From Tilletia caries (Eukaryota; Basidiomycota; Exobasidiomycetes; Tilletiales; Tilletiaceae), in NCBI GenBank assembly GCA_032718865.1, contig JALUTQ010000001.1:1736001-1800000 (forward strand): a DNA stretch of 64,000 bases, given 5' to 3'. The notes beneath the pieces are model-generated. The model was given only the letters and a program-made list of their open reading frames with translations, had not been told where the DNA came from and did not search any database. Position numbers and translations under genes: made by a program. Of this stretch, positions 11,372-23,229 are shown one piece after another; the first letter of the stretch is position 1; each line of letters opens with the position of its first letter.

Positions 11372-11979
11372 ACTGTTCCCTGCGTCCTGAGCCTTGGCCC
11401 TTGATCTCCTTCGAAAAAAGTTTGCCAAAGAAGAAACTGGTAAGAACGGCTCGCCTTTTTGGATGGAATCAAGCTTGGATAAGGGGGGCGCTCTCACCTG
11501 ACAGCGTATGTATTGACACCCCAATCAGGTCGGTACTTTGTCTCGCACTCTGGCCAGGCCAGGCCGTTGTCGGAAGGGCCGATGGGCGCAGGAAGGCAGC
11601 TAGTGTCCTAGTGAAGGGAAAGAGCGCATTGACGTTGTCCTTGAGCCAGAACCGGGAAGCGTTGCAGTTGTCTGCACTCTGCAGGAGAAATGGAAGATGT
11701 TGGTCAGTCGGTGTTGATAGGTGTGTAGGACGACGAACCACCTCGATTCACCCTGACTCTGCGTTTGCCGTCCTAGCTCTTCCACTGATGACTGAACATA
11801 GTCCCGACTTCGACACACCGACGTGGATTGTGCTTGCCGCGGAAGAAGCTGCGGAGAGTGGAATTGAAGTAGAGGGAGTAGTCTTTGGCTGAGAAAGGGA
11901 AGGAAAAAGATGACGGGGCGATTCCAACTCACCGATCAATATTCTGGTCAAAAGGAAGCTGAAAGCCTGAAGCTTTAAT
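11372..11979 (-). CDS. partial multi-exon gene, unknown product
   Basis: Three minus-strand exons with good splice signals can be read. 11979-11933 contains ASGFQLPFDQNIDR and ends at GTGAGT. 11678-11498 is open throughout, contains SRFWLKDNVNALFPF and ends at GTGAGA. 11436-11372 contains SLANFFRRRSRAKAQDAG and ends at GTGAGT. The last two join in phase; the link between the first two may contain another exon. I do not recognise the protein and cannot find its start or stop, so it may be a decayed gene. Confidence 0.35.
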
Positions 11980-12827
11980 CTGCGAAGTAGAAGAAGAAAG
12001 AGAAAGAAAAAAGGAGTCAGCGCCTAGCGGCTGCACTCTGTCGGCTGCAGCAAGAGAGATATGTAAGAGGGTGTCAGCTAAGAGAGATACGGATGCAGTT
12101 GAAGGCTGTGGAGCGTGGGATGCGGGCGGTTACATTTATGATTTAGGCATCCAGGCTTGACGCTGGTTGGGGAGGAAAGGATGAGATGACTGTATGTGCG
12201 AAAGAGTCAGAATCAGATTCGATGCCAGCACAGGCCTCGCGCTCGGACCTGCTGCCCCTTTGCGTAACAACACGCGGCGTAATGTGAGACAGAAAGGTGC
12301 TGCTCGACCACCACCACCACAACTGCCCTCAGTATCCCACATTCCCTCCATACACTGCCAATGGTCGGCCGCTCTGGGTCAAGCCTGTGCGGCCTAAATG
12401 GCCAGGACCTTATTAATGAAAAGGCTTTGACAATACCTGGAGAAGAGAGGTCCGCGAGACTTTTGAAAACTGGCCTTGAACAAGCCTTTGACAGGATTTC
12501 CTCGCACAGTCCCTCAGGCAAAGGCTTGTCACAGGCTCACAAAAATCCTTGGAGGAGCCTCCGCCATAAGCCTGTTGAAAGACTTACCGGGCTGCTAGAA
12601 AGGCTTGACCAAGCATTCCTCGACGGATCGCCACTGCTTCTACATCTCTACGTGCCTCATTTTCCCTGATAATGCACCTTCCGTTGCAGCCATCGCCGGT
12701 CGCCCATCGTCAGCGGACTAATGAATCAGATACATCCAGAGCTTGCGCTGCTCCAGGCTGGGAAACAAGTGAGTGTGTTGCCATTCGAGGGAGAATGGAT
12801 ATGTATCGACCATATATAAGTCATGAG

Positions 12828-12842
12828 TATGGAACGCCGTTT
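12828..12842 (+). repeat. 15-bp match to the TIR tip of the 15282-17260 element
   Basis: TATGGAACGCCGTTT is identical to the first 15 bases of the long TIRs at 15282 and 17260. No partner end was found, so it is either a solo relic or one end of a related element. Confidence 0.45.
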
Positions 12843-12882
12843 TCATCACATCCGCTTTTCCCTTTTCGCTTTTCGCCAGCAC

Positions 12883-12946
12883 ATGCCCGACTTCTCGCTC
12901 TTCCAGCTGCCTACGCTCATCCATCGGTATCGAACACAGCAGAAAG
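12883..12946 (+). CDS. possible first exon of an unassigned + strand gene
   Basis: An ATG follows a TC-rich leader and opens a 64-nt exon (MPDFSLFQLPTLIHRYR, and a few more residues) that ends at AAAG|GTGAGG. Further exons downstream could not be joined. It sits just inside the TIR-like motif at 12828, the same arrangement as the exons inside the 15282-17260 element. Confidence 0.3.
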
Positions 12947-13798
12947 GTGAGGCGTGAACATAGCTACCTCAGGCAGATTGGAAGAAGATGGATCAGCTAG
13001 ACCAGAAAGGATCGCCAGAAATCAAAACACAAAGAAGAAAGTGTCAGAAGTGGCAGTTAGGCATAGCAGCGACAACACTTGGAGATGACAAAAGAGGGCA
13101 AGAATGGTGCGTTAGTATGCTGAGGTACTTCGGTAGGAGTTTGAGTGGCGTACATACTTTTCCGTCGGTATGAGAGCCGAAAAGCAAACAAGTACCAGAG
13201 GGCGCGAAGCGCCTATTGAGCTCGTGAGGGCGACAGAGGGTGGAAGGGTGCCGCGGCAAAAGGGGAAAGGACTACATTTCAAAGAAGCATATACTGTAGA
13301 TATCTCAGGGAGTAGGAGGTTATCAGGAGGAAGAGAGAGTGAGCAATTGAGATGGATGAAACTGGGTAAGTGAGCGAAATGATAGTATTCACGTACGTAT
13401 CTCCACCGCACAGAGAGGCGAGCAACTTGAGATCATTTCAAGTTTGATACAAACCATCACCAGATACTATTGATATAATAAAGAGTCAGTCAGCAATGGA
13501 GAATTCAGAGGTATAGCAGAACGAAGGCAAAGTCAGTGTTGATTGTTGAATGTCGATCGTCTTTGGATGTCAGCTTCACACATGCTCGTGTTGCATAGTC
13601 TGGCCTTCTTGCTGATGATCGACACGCTGCGGGAGGTCAGCCGAGAGAGAGAATTCCATGCAAAGTCTATCAAAGGTGTTATGTGAGGATAAGCTGTAAG
13701 GACTTAAAGAAGAAGAAAGTAAGTGAGGATGGGGAGACGCTGCCAAACGCACGATCGGTGCTCTTATGTGTCGCCTGTCGGTGAAGAGCGGGACGTAC

Positions 13799-14795
13799 CG
13801 TGTAACGTGTTAGTGGCGAGAGAGAAGTACATCTACTGGCGCTTTTTGTTAGCACCATCGCCCATTCGCCCTCGGTTTCTCTGAGGCCGCCACACTGCCT
13901 GCCAAATACTCCGCTCCAAATTCCAATCGCCTGGCCATAGTAGGAGAAGAGATAAAGGATCAGCATTCTCGTGCACGTTCGTCATTGACCCACTGCGCGT
14001 ATACTGACAATGCCGATAATGAAGCGATACGCAATGACTGTGTTGGGTCATCGTGTAAGTCAGTATTCTGAACGTTGGGACACAGGGTCAACCTTTAGCT
14101 TCAATTGTAAGCCCATCCAAACTTCCTTCGTCTCCATAAGCACTGGCCGACAGACGGAGAACATTGCCTGAAGAGTGAAGATTCAGATGCAACGGTAAGC
14201 GCTGCCTCTGCTTTCGAGCCACTCGTCCTCAATGATCAATCATCATGGAGAAGCCACTCACCAACCAGCACGAAGCAAAGATCATTCCGAACTTGCGTCC
14301 TATTTTATCGAACAAGACTCCGAACGTGAGCATGCCCAGGACGGTACCTGTGAAGGAGTGAGAACATCGTCAACATACTTCACGAGCTTGACAAACGGCC
14401 TTAGGAACCTACCTGCAAAGGCCAGGGAGCTGTGAAGCGGTCGAATGCGGGAGGGTTGGTGTCCCGGTAGAAGCGTCTCAGGATGGTGCCTACTGATCCA
14501 CTAGGTGCAGGGAAAAGGGACAGAACGATGCATCAGCGCGCTACTCTATGTTCCTTCACTTCCCCGACTGGAATATTCTCACCTGATCGCGTTAACGTAT
14601 CCATCGCTGAACAAGGCAGCGCCGCAAGCAAAGATGTGGGCAAAGCCTTGTAATCCGTGCTGCTTGACGGGCTCTGGAGCTGTGGTGGCGTGGATCTCGT
14701 GCTGAAGGGAGTCCGCTGGTGGTGTGACAGCGGACTCCCTTCTGAGGCGAGTCCGCCGGGGACGCAGCGCCTTTGTTCGGGGCGAACTGCGACAT
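13799..14795 (-). pseudogene. major facilitator superfamily transporter, N-terminal part, broken
   Basis: The ordered minus-strand exons read like the N-terminal half of a fungal MFS permease of the phosphate/glycerophosphoinositol type. First helix: FACGAALFSDGYVNAI, spliced (AG|GTGAGA) to SGSVGTILRRFYRD. Next comes the loop 2-3 signature GTVLGMLTFGVLFDKIGRKF, then VIAYRFIIGI, then fragments equivalent to the G.GAEY and VAASE motifs, then MYFSLATNTLHG. Breaks: the ATG at 14795 is out of frame with the first helix exon across a hairpin (14705-14741), an extra T in AATTT and an extra A in GAAA shift the frame, and an in-frame TAG precedes MYFSL. Two of these are homopolymer indels and may be sequencing errors. 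The C-terminal helices are not found below 13799. Confidence 0.65.
14705..14741. repeat. perfect 13-bp-stem hairpin inside the MFS exon
   Basis: AAGGGAGTCCGCT and its exact complement are separated by 11 bases. The hairpin lies where the reading frame changes in the transporter, so it may be a duplication footprint rather than a regulatory structure. Confidence 0.7.
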
Positions 14796-15059
14796 AATCT
14801 GTTGAAGTAGTTCTGATTCTGTCCATGTAAACAGTCGGGGAGATGGAAGGAAAGTTCAGCTGGGGCGCACGGAGGACGTGCAGTGGTCTTTCAAGAGGAT
14901 CTGCGCCTGCCCCTATTTCAGAGATATTTGTCAGTGTCAATATTTTCCCCAACGTCGTTCAGCACCTCTTGACTATTCTGGTCGAGCACATACCACGACA
15001 CCCCACTAAACAGTTATAGAGCGGATGATGTATCAGTACACGTGCTGATTGAAGAAGAA

Positions 15060-15281
15060 TGCAGTGTCTGAGGCTATTGACTCACGCCAAGGTTGGATTG
15101 GAAGCTGGCGTCGTCAGGAAGGATGGTGGCAAGGATGTAGTCGGAATACAGTCCGTCAAGATAGGTGACCCTACGTGAGCGAGCAAAAAGAAGCGGTTGA
15201 GCATACTGACGCACAGAGCGCAGAAGTAGACAGGCTCCTTAAACAGAAAACTCACCAATCATAAATCCACTACGCCAGCGA
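15060..15281 (-). other. coding-like remnant next to the Pack-type element
   Basis: A minus-strand stretch bordered by splice-like sites reads VTYLDGLYSDYILATILPDD, then continues. With the flank beyond 17260 (which reads GSDSLPYRWRSGFMIG across the insertion point once the duplication is removed) it looks like a host gene split by the element. I cannot name the protein; a second membrane transporter is possible. Confidence 0.3.
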
Positions 15282-15630
15282 TATGGAACGCCGTTTGGGT
15301 CAGCCTTTCAGGTCGCCCAACATTTTTCCAGGGTCGCCTACCACCAAAACCACTACCACAGCGAATCAATCCTCATCCACCGAGTATCTTCACATACACG
15401 AACACACCTGCGCACATGCGAGCATTACGTCCTACGCCTACAACAGCTGCGCGCGTGCTGCACCGAGCCCAGAACTTGCGTGCGCTGACCGCTGACGTCT
15501 CCTCGACTTTCTTTCACCCTCTCCTCCCCAGTCCTCCTCTTCTCCTTCCGCCTGCTCTGCGAGCCACTCAGCGCGCACTACTTACTCTCTTCCTTCTCAA
15601 CCTCTCCCCAGCAAACAGATACGAGACACG

Positions 15631-16018
15631 ATGGATCCATTCATGTGAGTGCCCCAATCCAAGCAAACAAGTTTTTCTCAATCTTGTGCTGATGCTCTTC
15701 CCCCTCCTCTTCCCCACTCTGGCTCCCATGACAGAAGTCTCAGCCCGCCCAGCATTGCTGCTTCTGTCGTTCATGCTCTGCTTCTGCCCGGCTGCCTTCT
15801 TTTCTCGGCTACCCTGGCCCTTGAGTCGTTGAGTGCAGTGCGTCAGTGAGTGGACAGGCGGCTAGACGCTAGTTGCTCAGCGCAGGTCGAAGGGACCATG
15901 CATGACCTTGTTGACCTCCCGAACACTTCTCTTTGCTTCCTACAGATACTTCGGCCACGTCCGTACGTCTACAATGCCGTTCCTGCTCCTTCGTTGCCTC
16001 CATTCGCACTCATCGTTG
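15631..16018 (+). CDS. captured gene fragment, putative membrane protein N-terminus
   Basis: A CT-rich leader precedes the ATG at 15631. The 14-nt first exon ends at GTGAGT (15645). Exon 2 (15735-15837) follows GACAG and joins in phase to give MDPFISLSPPSIAAS and then a hydrophobic stretch (VVHALLLPGCLLFSATLAL), probably a signal anchor. Exon 3 (15946-16018) reads ILRPRPYVYNAVPAPSLPP. No family is recognised and no stop-terminated ending was traced, so this is likely a 5' gene piece carried by the surrounding TIR element. Confidence 0.45.
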
Positions 16019-16838
16019 GTGACATGCTCTCAGTTCTGGTATTGCTCAGGCCAGCTAGGTCCTACAAGCCTATATGTACACAACAGTCGCATAAGTGATA
16101 AGACGTAACCCACTCACTCGTTCCTTGTTCGATGATGACATGATGGATGCGTGATAGAGTGCCAGGAAGCACAGAGCTGGGTGGCGAGGTTATCAGTCAG
16201 TGGAGTGAAGAGGTCAAGAGGATGGATGGGCTGGAGGCATCATTTCAATGTGCCGTTCTCATTTCAGTGCATGATCATGCCCGTGCATCGTTATGTGTCG
16301 CCATAGGTCGACGCGGGTGAGAGGTTGGGGGTATGCAACCCGGGGACGAGTCTGAAGAGGGGAGGTGTAGGTGGTCAGTGACTTGGTGCAGTCCCACGCG
16401 CAGACATGAATGGTGGAGCGACAGCTTACCTGCTTTGGCCTTTGGGATCTGAAACGGCGCAAAGCACAATATACAAAAGCTGTCAGCAGAGCATCGCACC
16501 GCGTGCGCAGTAAGGACTAATGCCTATGAACCTGCCTTCATATATTGGTATCGAGTCCGTTGAGCCCCGGTGTGTATGCCGTACAGCGTGCGAGTAGCTG
16601 TGGAAGATTGTAATCGATTATCAGTGAACGAAGTAATGGATGTATGCCGTGATTTGGGAAGTAGCCGTCTCACCTTACACAGCACCCGAGCCCTGATCAC
16701 ACGCGCACAGGACAGAGTGACTCGCCGGTCAATGATTCATCGTTGCTGCGCGGTCGTGTGGCTGTAAGGCAAGGTGCAGCGCAAGAGAATGGTGATGAGC
16801 ATTGAGCACTGTGCATGTAGGAAAGCGGGCGCACTCAC

Positions 16839-16878
16839 CTCAGGTCAAAAATGGATGGCCCTTGAAGCCTGCCGCCAT
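16839..16878 (-). CDS. possible first exon of a second captured fragment
   Basis: The ATG at 16878 follows a CT-rich leader reaching back towards the right TIR. It reads MAAGFKGHPFLT and then TGA, with a GTGAGT donor directly after. Either a tiny product or, more likely, a broken or captured gene start. Low confidence. Confidence 0.25.
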
Positions 16879-17736
16879 GACGAGATTCGAGAGCGCGCAA
16901 AGCGCAAGCTGTAGCCGGCAAGGAGCAGGCGTGAAGATCCGAAGAGGCTGCAACAATAAGGATTGAACAAGGTTGGAGATGACTGGCGAGAGAAGAAGTG
17001 ATCAGCGATTGGTACCAGCAGTAAGCACCCAGCTGGACAGCGGCGGAGAAAGGAGAAGGGTCCGCAGAGTCGGCAGAAAAGCGCGCGCGAGACGTGCTGC
17101 AAGACAGGCGCAGACGGATAGGCGCAGCAATAGGCGTTGCGTGGGTTTGAGGATGGGTAGGGGTGATTGGGCAGTGGTATACTTAGTAGTAGTGGAAAGT
17201 TTGGGCGACCCTGGAAAAATGTGGGGCGACCTGAAAGGCTGACCCAAACGGCGTTCCATACCAGCGATACGGCAGCGAGTCTGACCCAGTAGCGCTTGAA
17301 ACTAAGCCACCAGGGCATCTGCCCAAACTTGAGAATAAAAAGATGGGACAAAACGATTAGTGAAGGCATGCTGCAAAGTTGGCTAATATCTGGTGTGATA
17401 ATCGTCAGTGTTAGGCAGCAGGTGTGATCTGCAGACCATTGCAATCTGTGCAGCAGGCAAACGCGCTGGTTGGACCTGTTACAAGGAATGCACAAGTCGC
17501 GTACGATGGCCATCGTCAATGGAGAACTTCGCGATCGAATTGGCTGCTCTTCGTTTGGCTGCTGAAGCCTGAAGGGCATACATGAGCAAGCAGATGAAGG
17601 CTGAGGAACTCGGCAAGATGCAACAGGAGTCAACACTCAACTCGGCGAGGAACGCACGGAAAAGATTGTGAAATCAGACTCACAGGTGATAGGTCACGAA
17701 TGCGTCAATGATGACTGCTGATCCCAGCCTTGAGCT

Positions 17737-20700
17737 TCAATAGCCCTCGTCCATATCGTCAAACTCGTCTTCTTCCGGTTCCGATTCGGCTAGATCCTCC
17801 TCATCCTCCTCATCCTCACCTCCCTCTTCACTGACGTCGACGTCATGGTTTTCCGCACCTTCATTCACAACCTCCTCCTCCTCCTCCTCATCACCCATAT
17901 CTTCTTGCGTGCGCTTTCGCTTTCGCTTTTGCTTTCGCTTCCTCCGACCCCCGCCGCTGCCTGCGCCTGCTTCGATCGTTTCTTGCATGCCGAGTTCGTA
18001 GGCCTTCACGATATCCTTTGAGCTCGAAGGGTTGGCAGCAGGCTGCGGTTGACGAGGTCTGAAGGAAAGAGGGATGTTCCTGATCAACGTGTGATTGATT
18101 AGATGGCGGCGCTGTGGACCTCTCTCCAAGTGAATGATACTAGGCTTGCTGACGCCCGTACGGAGTCGTTCTTGTTCCACCTCACGACCTTCAACGTCGA
18201 TTTTGCACCGAGAATAGATGCAGTCGTGTGGAGCATTGACGATCCCAATAACTTCCTGTACGAGGAGAAGGAGGAAATCATTGACACATTAACGAATTCC
18301 GCAATACTGACATTCACCAGCCACCAGTGGAGATGCGAGAGCCGCGAAGAACTCACCGATGGTTTGATGGCAACTTGTCGCTCAGTTGAGCGAATGCTGA
18401 TCATGTTATATTTTTTGTTGAGCTGGTGCTGTTCAAAGTGTCGAATGATAACGCTGGCAGTCGACCTGTCTTGCATGACTACTTCTTGAATCTGGCCCAC
18501 GCTCAACTGAAGATAAGGTGAAAGGAGACTTTGTCAGCACTCAGCAGTCAGGCACTCACTCTCATCATGACTCAGGTAAGTTCTTCGCTACCTACCGGGA
18601 CCGTATCATCCTCATCTTCGTCTCCTCCGTCATCAGCCCCATCATATAGCACAAATGTGCCTACCTCACATCGTTCTCCTGACAAGCTCCATGTCGCACT
18701 AGCCCGGCCGGTTGACATGATCTCAGCTTGCCCTAAGGAAGAGAGAAGGATAGAGAAGGACAGCGGCTGTCTTCAGTAGGTGGGATAGCATCGCAACGCG
18801 CTTGGGACTGTATTCACCTTTTGGTTTTTCCTTCTCCGCAGCCTGCAATCCCCATCTCTGCCTGAACACGGTGTTTTTTGGGCTCTGTGTCACCTGAACG
18901 ATGGCTGCGCATGGAGTAGAAGGCTCCCCGGTGTTGAGAGACTTCCGCATGCCCCCCGACATGAGATGCCGAAGGAGCTGCTGATCAACGAGGCGTTGGG
19001 CAACATCTCTGGAGTTTGCCATCCTGTTGGTGTGAGCGACCGCTGCGCGTTGGACGGCGACAAAACTCTCTGTCCTCTCCGTCGCAAAGTTTGACGCAGG
19101 GCCGTATCTTCGTATCGCATCGCCTAGATGGATTAGCAGGTGAAACTTCGGCCTCGACAAGATGGACTTCGGGGCAATCCGCGCATGCGCCTCCATCATC
19201 GCCCAAACTCGATTTTGCAATTCATTCTGTCCATTGAGGGCGAAATGGAGATCCGAAGTTCAGTTATTCAGTTCAACTGGTAACATTCAACACGTATAGA
19301 GCAAGAATGCCAGTCCATGACAAGTCCACAACTCATAGCCCATAGGACACATGTGACATGACTCACTTGATATTCGTCCATCGCATCTCGATCGATAGAG
19401 TCTACCCACACAAGCTTCGCCAGCTCGGCTGTCCGAAGCCACGCATGCTGGAGATGTTTGGAGATAGAGCCAGCCTCTACCAGCGGGGCCATCGCGGAAG
19501 AAATCACTTGTGCGAGCGCCTTAAGCTCGCGGCCAACAAGTGAGTTAAGGTGCGCAAGAAAATAAGACGCTCTGAAGGTCTTGCCGCATTCAATTCCGTC
19601 TGTAGGCACTGCTTCCAGCCGGACTTGTAGTTGATCGCGCGCGTCATCGTTCAGTGTAGAGTCGGTAATCGCCGCCAAGTATTTGAGGGGTCCGAGTATA
19701 ATGGTGTGCAAAACCTCTGGAGGCATTTGTTGGTGAACGTCGAATTGCAGCTGTTCTGATTCTATAGGGAGAAGTCAGATTCAATTGGAAAGATACCTCA
19801 AGTGCCGAACAACAACCATCCAAACTCCACACACCATGTAAGTCCAAGAGAGACGATTTCCAATCCGTGGCCATGAGGCTGGCCTTTTCCTCAGCCATCA
19901 GTTTTTGGATCTGTGACGGTGAGAGTGGGTTACTGCGATTGTGAGGCGATTTCTTGGCCTTGCCGGAAAGCTCTTGATTCCGCTGGAAGAGGATTGTGCA
20001 ACACTCTGTTGTCTGTCGATCTTTGATACCAGTCGTCGCCCAACGAGACCTGATCTCGGCATCGCTGCAGTCCATGGCTGCGAGCTGCAGCTGCTTATCC
20101 AGCTCTTTTATTGTGCTGGCAGGGGTCCGAATCTTTCCGCCCTGATCAGACAGAGTATGTAGAAGAAAATGTGGTCATTTGCCAATTGCCATCACTCCTC
20201 ATAGTGCAAGATGTGATCGACAAACACTCATTGCTCACCTCAGCCATCGCCTTTACTCCTTTGCTCGTGTACTTCACTGCATTGGTGCCTCCCCAGCTAC
20301 ACACCCTACAGGGGAAGTTGGCCTTCATACCGGTTGATGCCGCCAGCTCCGCAGCCATTGGGTTGTCCGCAGAAACAACGAGCAGGTAGGGACGGATCCA
20401 TATCGTTGTATTTGTTTGGCAGTCCCAAAACTCCCCGGCAGCATCTCTTGATGAAAGAAGATGTTACGGTCAGAAACTCAGAACTGAGGAACTCGGGCTA
20501 GACATTGCAGTGCATAACACCATGATGATCTTTTGTCAATGACATCGTTCACTCACTGAAGGTCCTGGGTGAATGCTGCGACTAGCTCAGCAGGGGTTGC
20601 ATGGTTGGAGGCACCATACAAGTGGATGTTCTTCTCTTGATCCAGATCGGAACGTTCCAACCCCGCAAGCATGATCAAGAGGCTGTGATGAGGATCCCAT

Positions 20701-22362
20701 TTTTTTGAGCGCCCCCCTCCCCAGTCATCAATCGCCATGATTAGGGGCAGCGTCACGCAAAGTTGCCCCTTCCACTCGAGACGCAGATCGTTTGGCATGC
20801 AGATCATATGGCTAATGTCATCGCCTTGTTCGTTGTCTTTGAGGACCAGGAATCAGAAAACGTCAGCTATCATCCTTTTCAGAAACCAATCTTGATGTTG
20901 ACTCTGAAAGTCTGACCCTATCCATCTCGTTCCTATCGGTTGAATGTCTAACACTACTCACAGACATTTTGATCCGCAATCTGCTTCCACAACGTCCTGG
21001 TCGCCTTGTGATCGATGAGTTCTGGGTCGAGGGTGAACGTTCCTTCCACGAACGCGAGGCATTCTGGATCAATGGGGAGGGAAAACGCGTTGGCAGTGCC
21101 AAGTATTCGACCTTCGTCATCCTCCCACCACACAAATGGCACCATCACGCGCTGATCCGAAAGAACGACGGGCTCATGGAGGTAGGCGTACTGGCCACTG
21201 AGCAGCGTGACCATTGGCTGGACATGATTTGATGGAAGATTGTTGTCCACATTTTTCGCGCTGAAGATGTCTCCGTCGCAGAAGTGCTGAATAACATCAC
21301 CCCTTCGAGGGTAGAGATGTAAACGTCGGCGTACGTCAGGATTGCAGAACTGGCGGGCGACGATGCTGTGCAGGTCGACAGTAAAGAAGATGTTTCCGGC
21401 CGCTCCTTGTCTCTGCTTCAACCCGGTTGACATAGTCCGTAGCGCGGTGAGGGCTTTGAGATACCGATCATACGAGGGCACATTCTTGCCTCCAACTGCA
21501 CGCGCAAATGTCAGCATCATTTGCACGCCACCCACGCTCATTGGCGCTCGAGGGTTCAGAGCTGCAACTGCAACTAGGAATGTCTGAATCAATGGACAGC
21601 AAGTATGGTGCGTCAGAACTCAGAAACTTAGTATTTGTCAACATCACTCGGCGACTCACTTCTTTGTCTGGGAACGGTGCCCAGTCTTCTGGATCGTCGC
21701 TATTTGTGCAGGCCGACTTGAACGATTCCAGTAAGGCCTCTAGTGCCTCTTCATCGATGCCCTCTTCCTGAGAGTCAGCCGCGTCCGCCGTCCACAAGTC
21801 GGGCGGGTGTTTGGCATCTGATGGAACGTTACGCAGTCCTTCGCACATGCGCTGAAATTGAGATCTGTAGCCCGTGGGCATTGCCGCGGCGCTGGCCGCA
21901 ATGGCTTCAGGGTTAGAAGGAGGAGCCAAGACCAAATTTTGGCTGCGGGTAGCGGGCGGATGCTCGAGGCTATCATTAAATCCACCGTCTTCGTTTTCGA
22001 TCGACTCGACCCCGAGAATACTGCTGTTGCCCAAATCGGCTTCTCGTCGCGTTAAGCTCGTCATGGAAAGCGCCGACGCCGGTAGCCTCACACGGTGCTG
22101 GTGTCCGGCCTGCCGCAGGTGAGAATCGATCCTGCACAACAGCAACAGCGCTGGGTTCGGACAGACGCGGCATCGCGCATGCTCTCCATCATCGGAAAGA
22201 TCAAATTCTGAAGTTAAGACGCCAGAAAGAGGGATCAGCAACAAGCTCACCGCCTCGTGACTCCAGAGTCCAGACAGCCTCCAGCTATCAACAAGGGATC
22301 TCACCAGGAGGCACTTCCACAGGTTTGGGCTTATGGCGAGACCCGCCACGATGCTGTTCCAT
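17737..22362 (-). CDS. C2H2-finger, basidiomycete-expanded transposon-like protein
   Basis: A multi-exon minus-strand gene. The start at 22362 gives MEQHRGGSRHKPKP, spliced (GTGAGA...TTCAG) to an exon with a C2H2-like finger: CRVC, then HLRQAGHQH. Large exons follow: 22210-21659 (acidic), 21592-20954 (PSYDRYLKALTAL, later FTVDLHSIVARQF), and 20807-20553 with IMAIDDWGGGRSKKWDPHH. Later come a CRVCSWGG finger, PPEVLHTIILGPLKYL, and PKFHLLIHLGDAIRRYGPA followed by FATERTESF. The tail (to 17737) is rich in Lys/Arg and then Asp/Glu. The last motifs recur in very large, dispersed protein sets in basidiomycetes that behave like transposon genes. I see no terminal repeats around it, so its mobility is unproven. 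At least ten introns, some with GCTGAC branch sites. Confidence 0.6.
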
Positions 22363-23229
22363 GATGACTGGAATACTTCTGGTCGACAATGACGTCGTAA
22401 CGGAGCTCGTGTCAAGGAAAGAAAGAGGCGGCCACGCTCACTTCACCTGTGATTGGACTGAAGGAAGATGAATGAGGAGTAAAAGAAAGAAGTCGGCGCA
22501 AGGAAAGGTTGATCGACCGCGTCGCCCAGACAGGTCATGGGCTTCGCCATGTGGAGGAGAAGTCGTGTTCATGCGCGAGAGTAATTTCCAATAGGGGTTG
22601 TCACGCAGACGGAGGAACCCGAAGAAATGCCATGTCTTTCATTTAATTATGTAAGCAATTAGAGCTCGAAAGTGGCTTGGAGGAGCCTGGTGCGTGACCA
22701 GCCCCTCTCCGCAGAAGGTTTCGGCGATTTCGCGCATCCTTCGGGGTGTTCCACCATGGAAAAACGCGTCACGGACACCGGCACGCGTCGACCTATGCTG
22801 CTGGCGGTCACCACTTACCTTCGCCATCCTTCTGCAGCAATTCAGTGAGTCCTAAGAAGATCAACACTCTGCGCGTCCGTGGCTGACGCTCTCGAGCTCC
22901 TCTTTCTCATACCCTTCCATCAGATTCATTGCCCGTTTCTTTTTCGCGCCTCTGTGTGACCTGGAAGTGTTGTTTAGCAGTCTCTGGTTGCTGGTGTGAG
23001 TGCGTCGTCGGTGCGGCCTGACATCGCAGTCAATGGTCACGCGCCCCGTCTCAGTGTTTTTGGCGTGCTAATCCCACATGCCATATCTACCTATTGTTTG
23101 TGTGCAGTGAATCATCGGCGTCAGATATCAGGGCGTGAGTTTTCCAGCCTTAGGGCTAGGGGTCCTAATGCGCGAACCTACCCGTATGCTGCAGTATTGA
23201 CGCGTCTGTTTTTGATTGTTCAGTTCATC

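Larger units (their letters stand above)
15282..17260. mobile_element. Pack-type non-autonomous element with 57-bp TIRs
   Basis: The inverted repeats run 15282-15338 and 17204-17260, identical but for one base, beginning TATGGAACGCCGTTTGGG. CCAGCGA directly abuts both ends (15275-15281 and 17261-17267); the copy can be read as 9 bp, CCAGCGATA, if the terminal TA is counted. Long TIRs with a 7-9 bp duplication suggest Mutator-like origin. There is no transposase. Instead the interior holds host-like, inward-facing gene starts from both ends: TC-rich leaders, ATGs and GTGAGT donors at 15631 (+) and 16878 (-). This fits gene-fragment capture. Confidence 0.75.

Noticed and set aside
17260..22592. 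Terminal repeats around the C2H2-finger gene
   Set aside because: I compared both flanks and saw only short chance matches (e.g. TCACAGGTGA) without a duplication.
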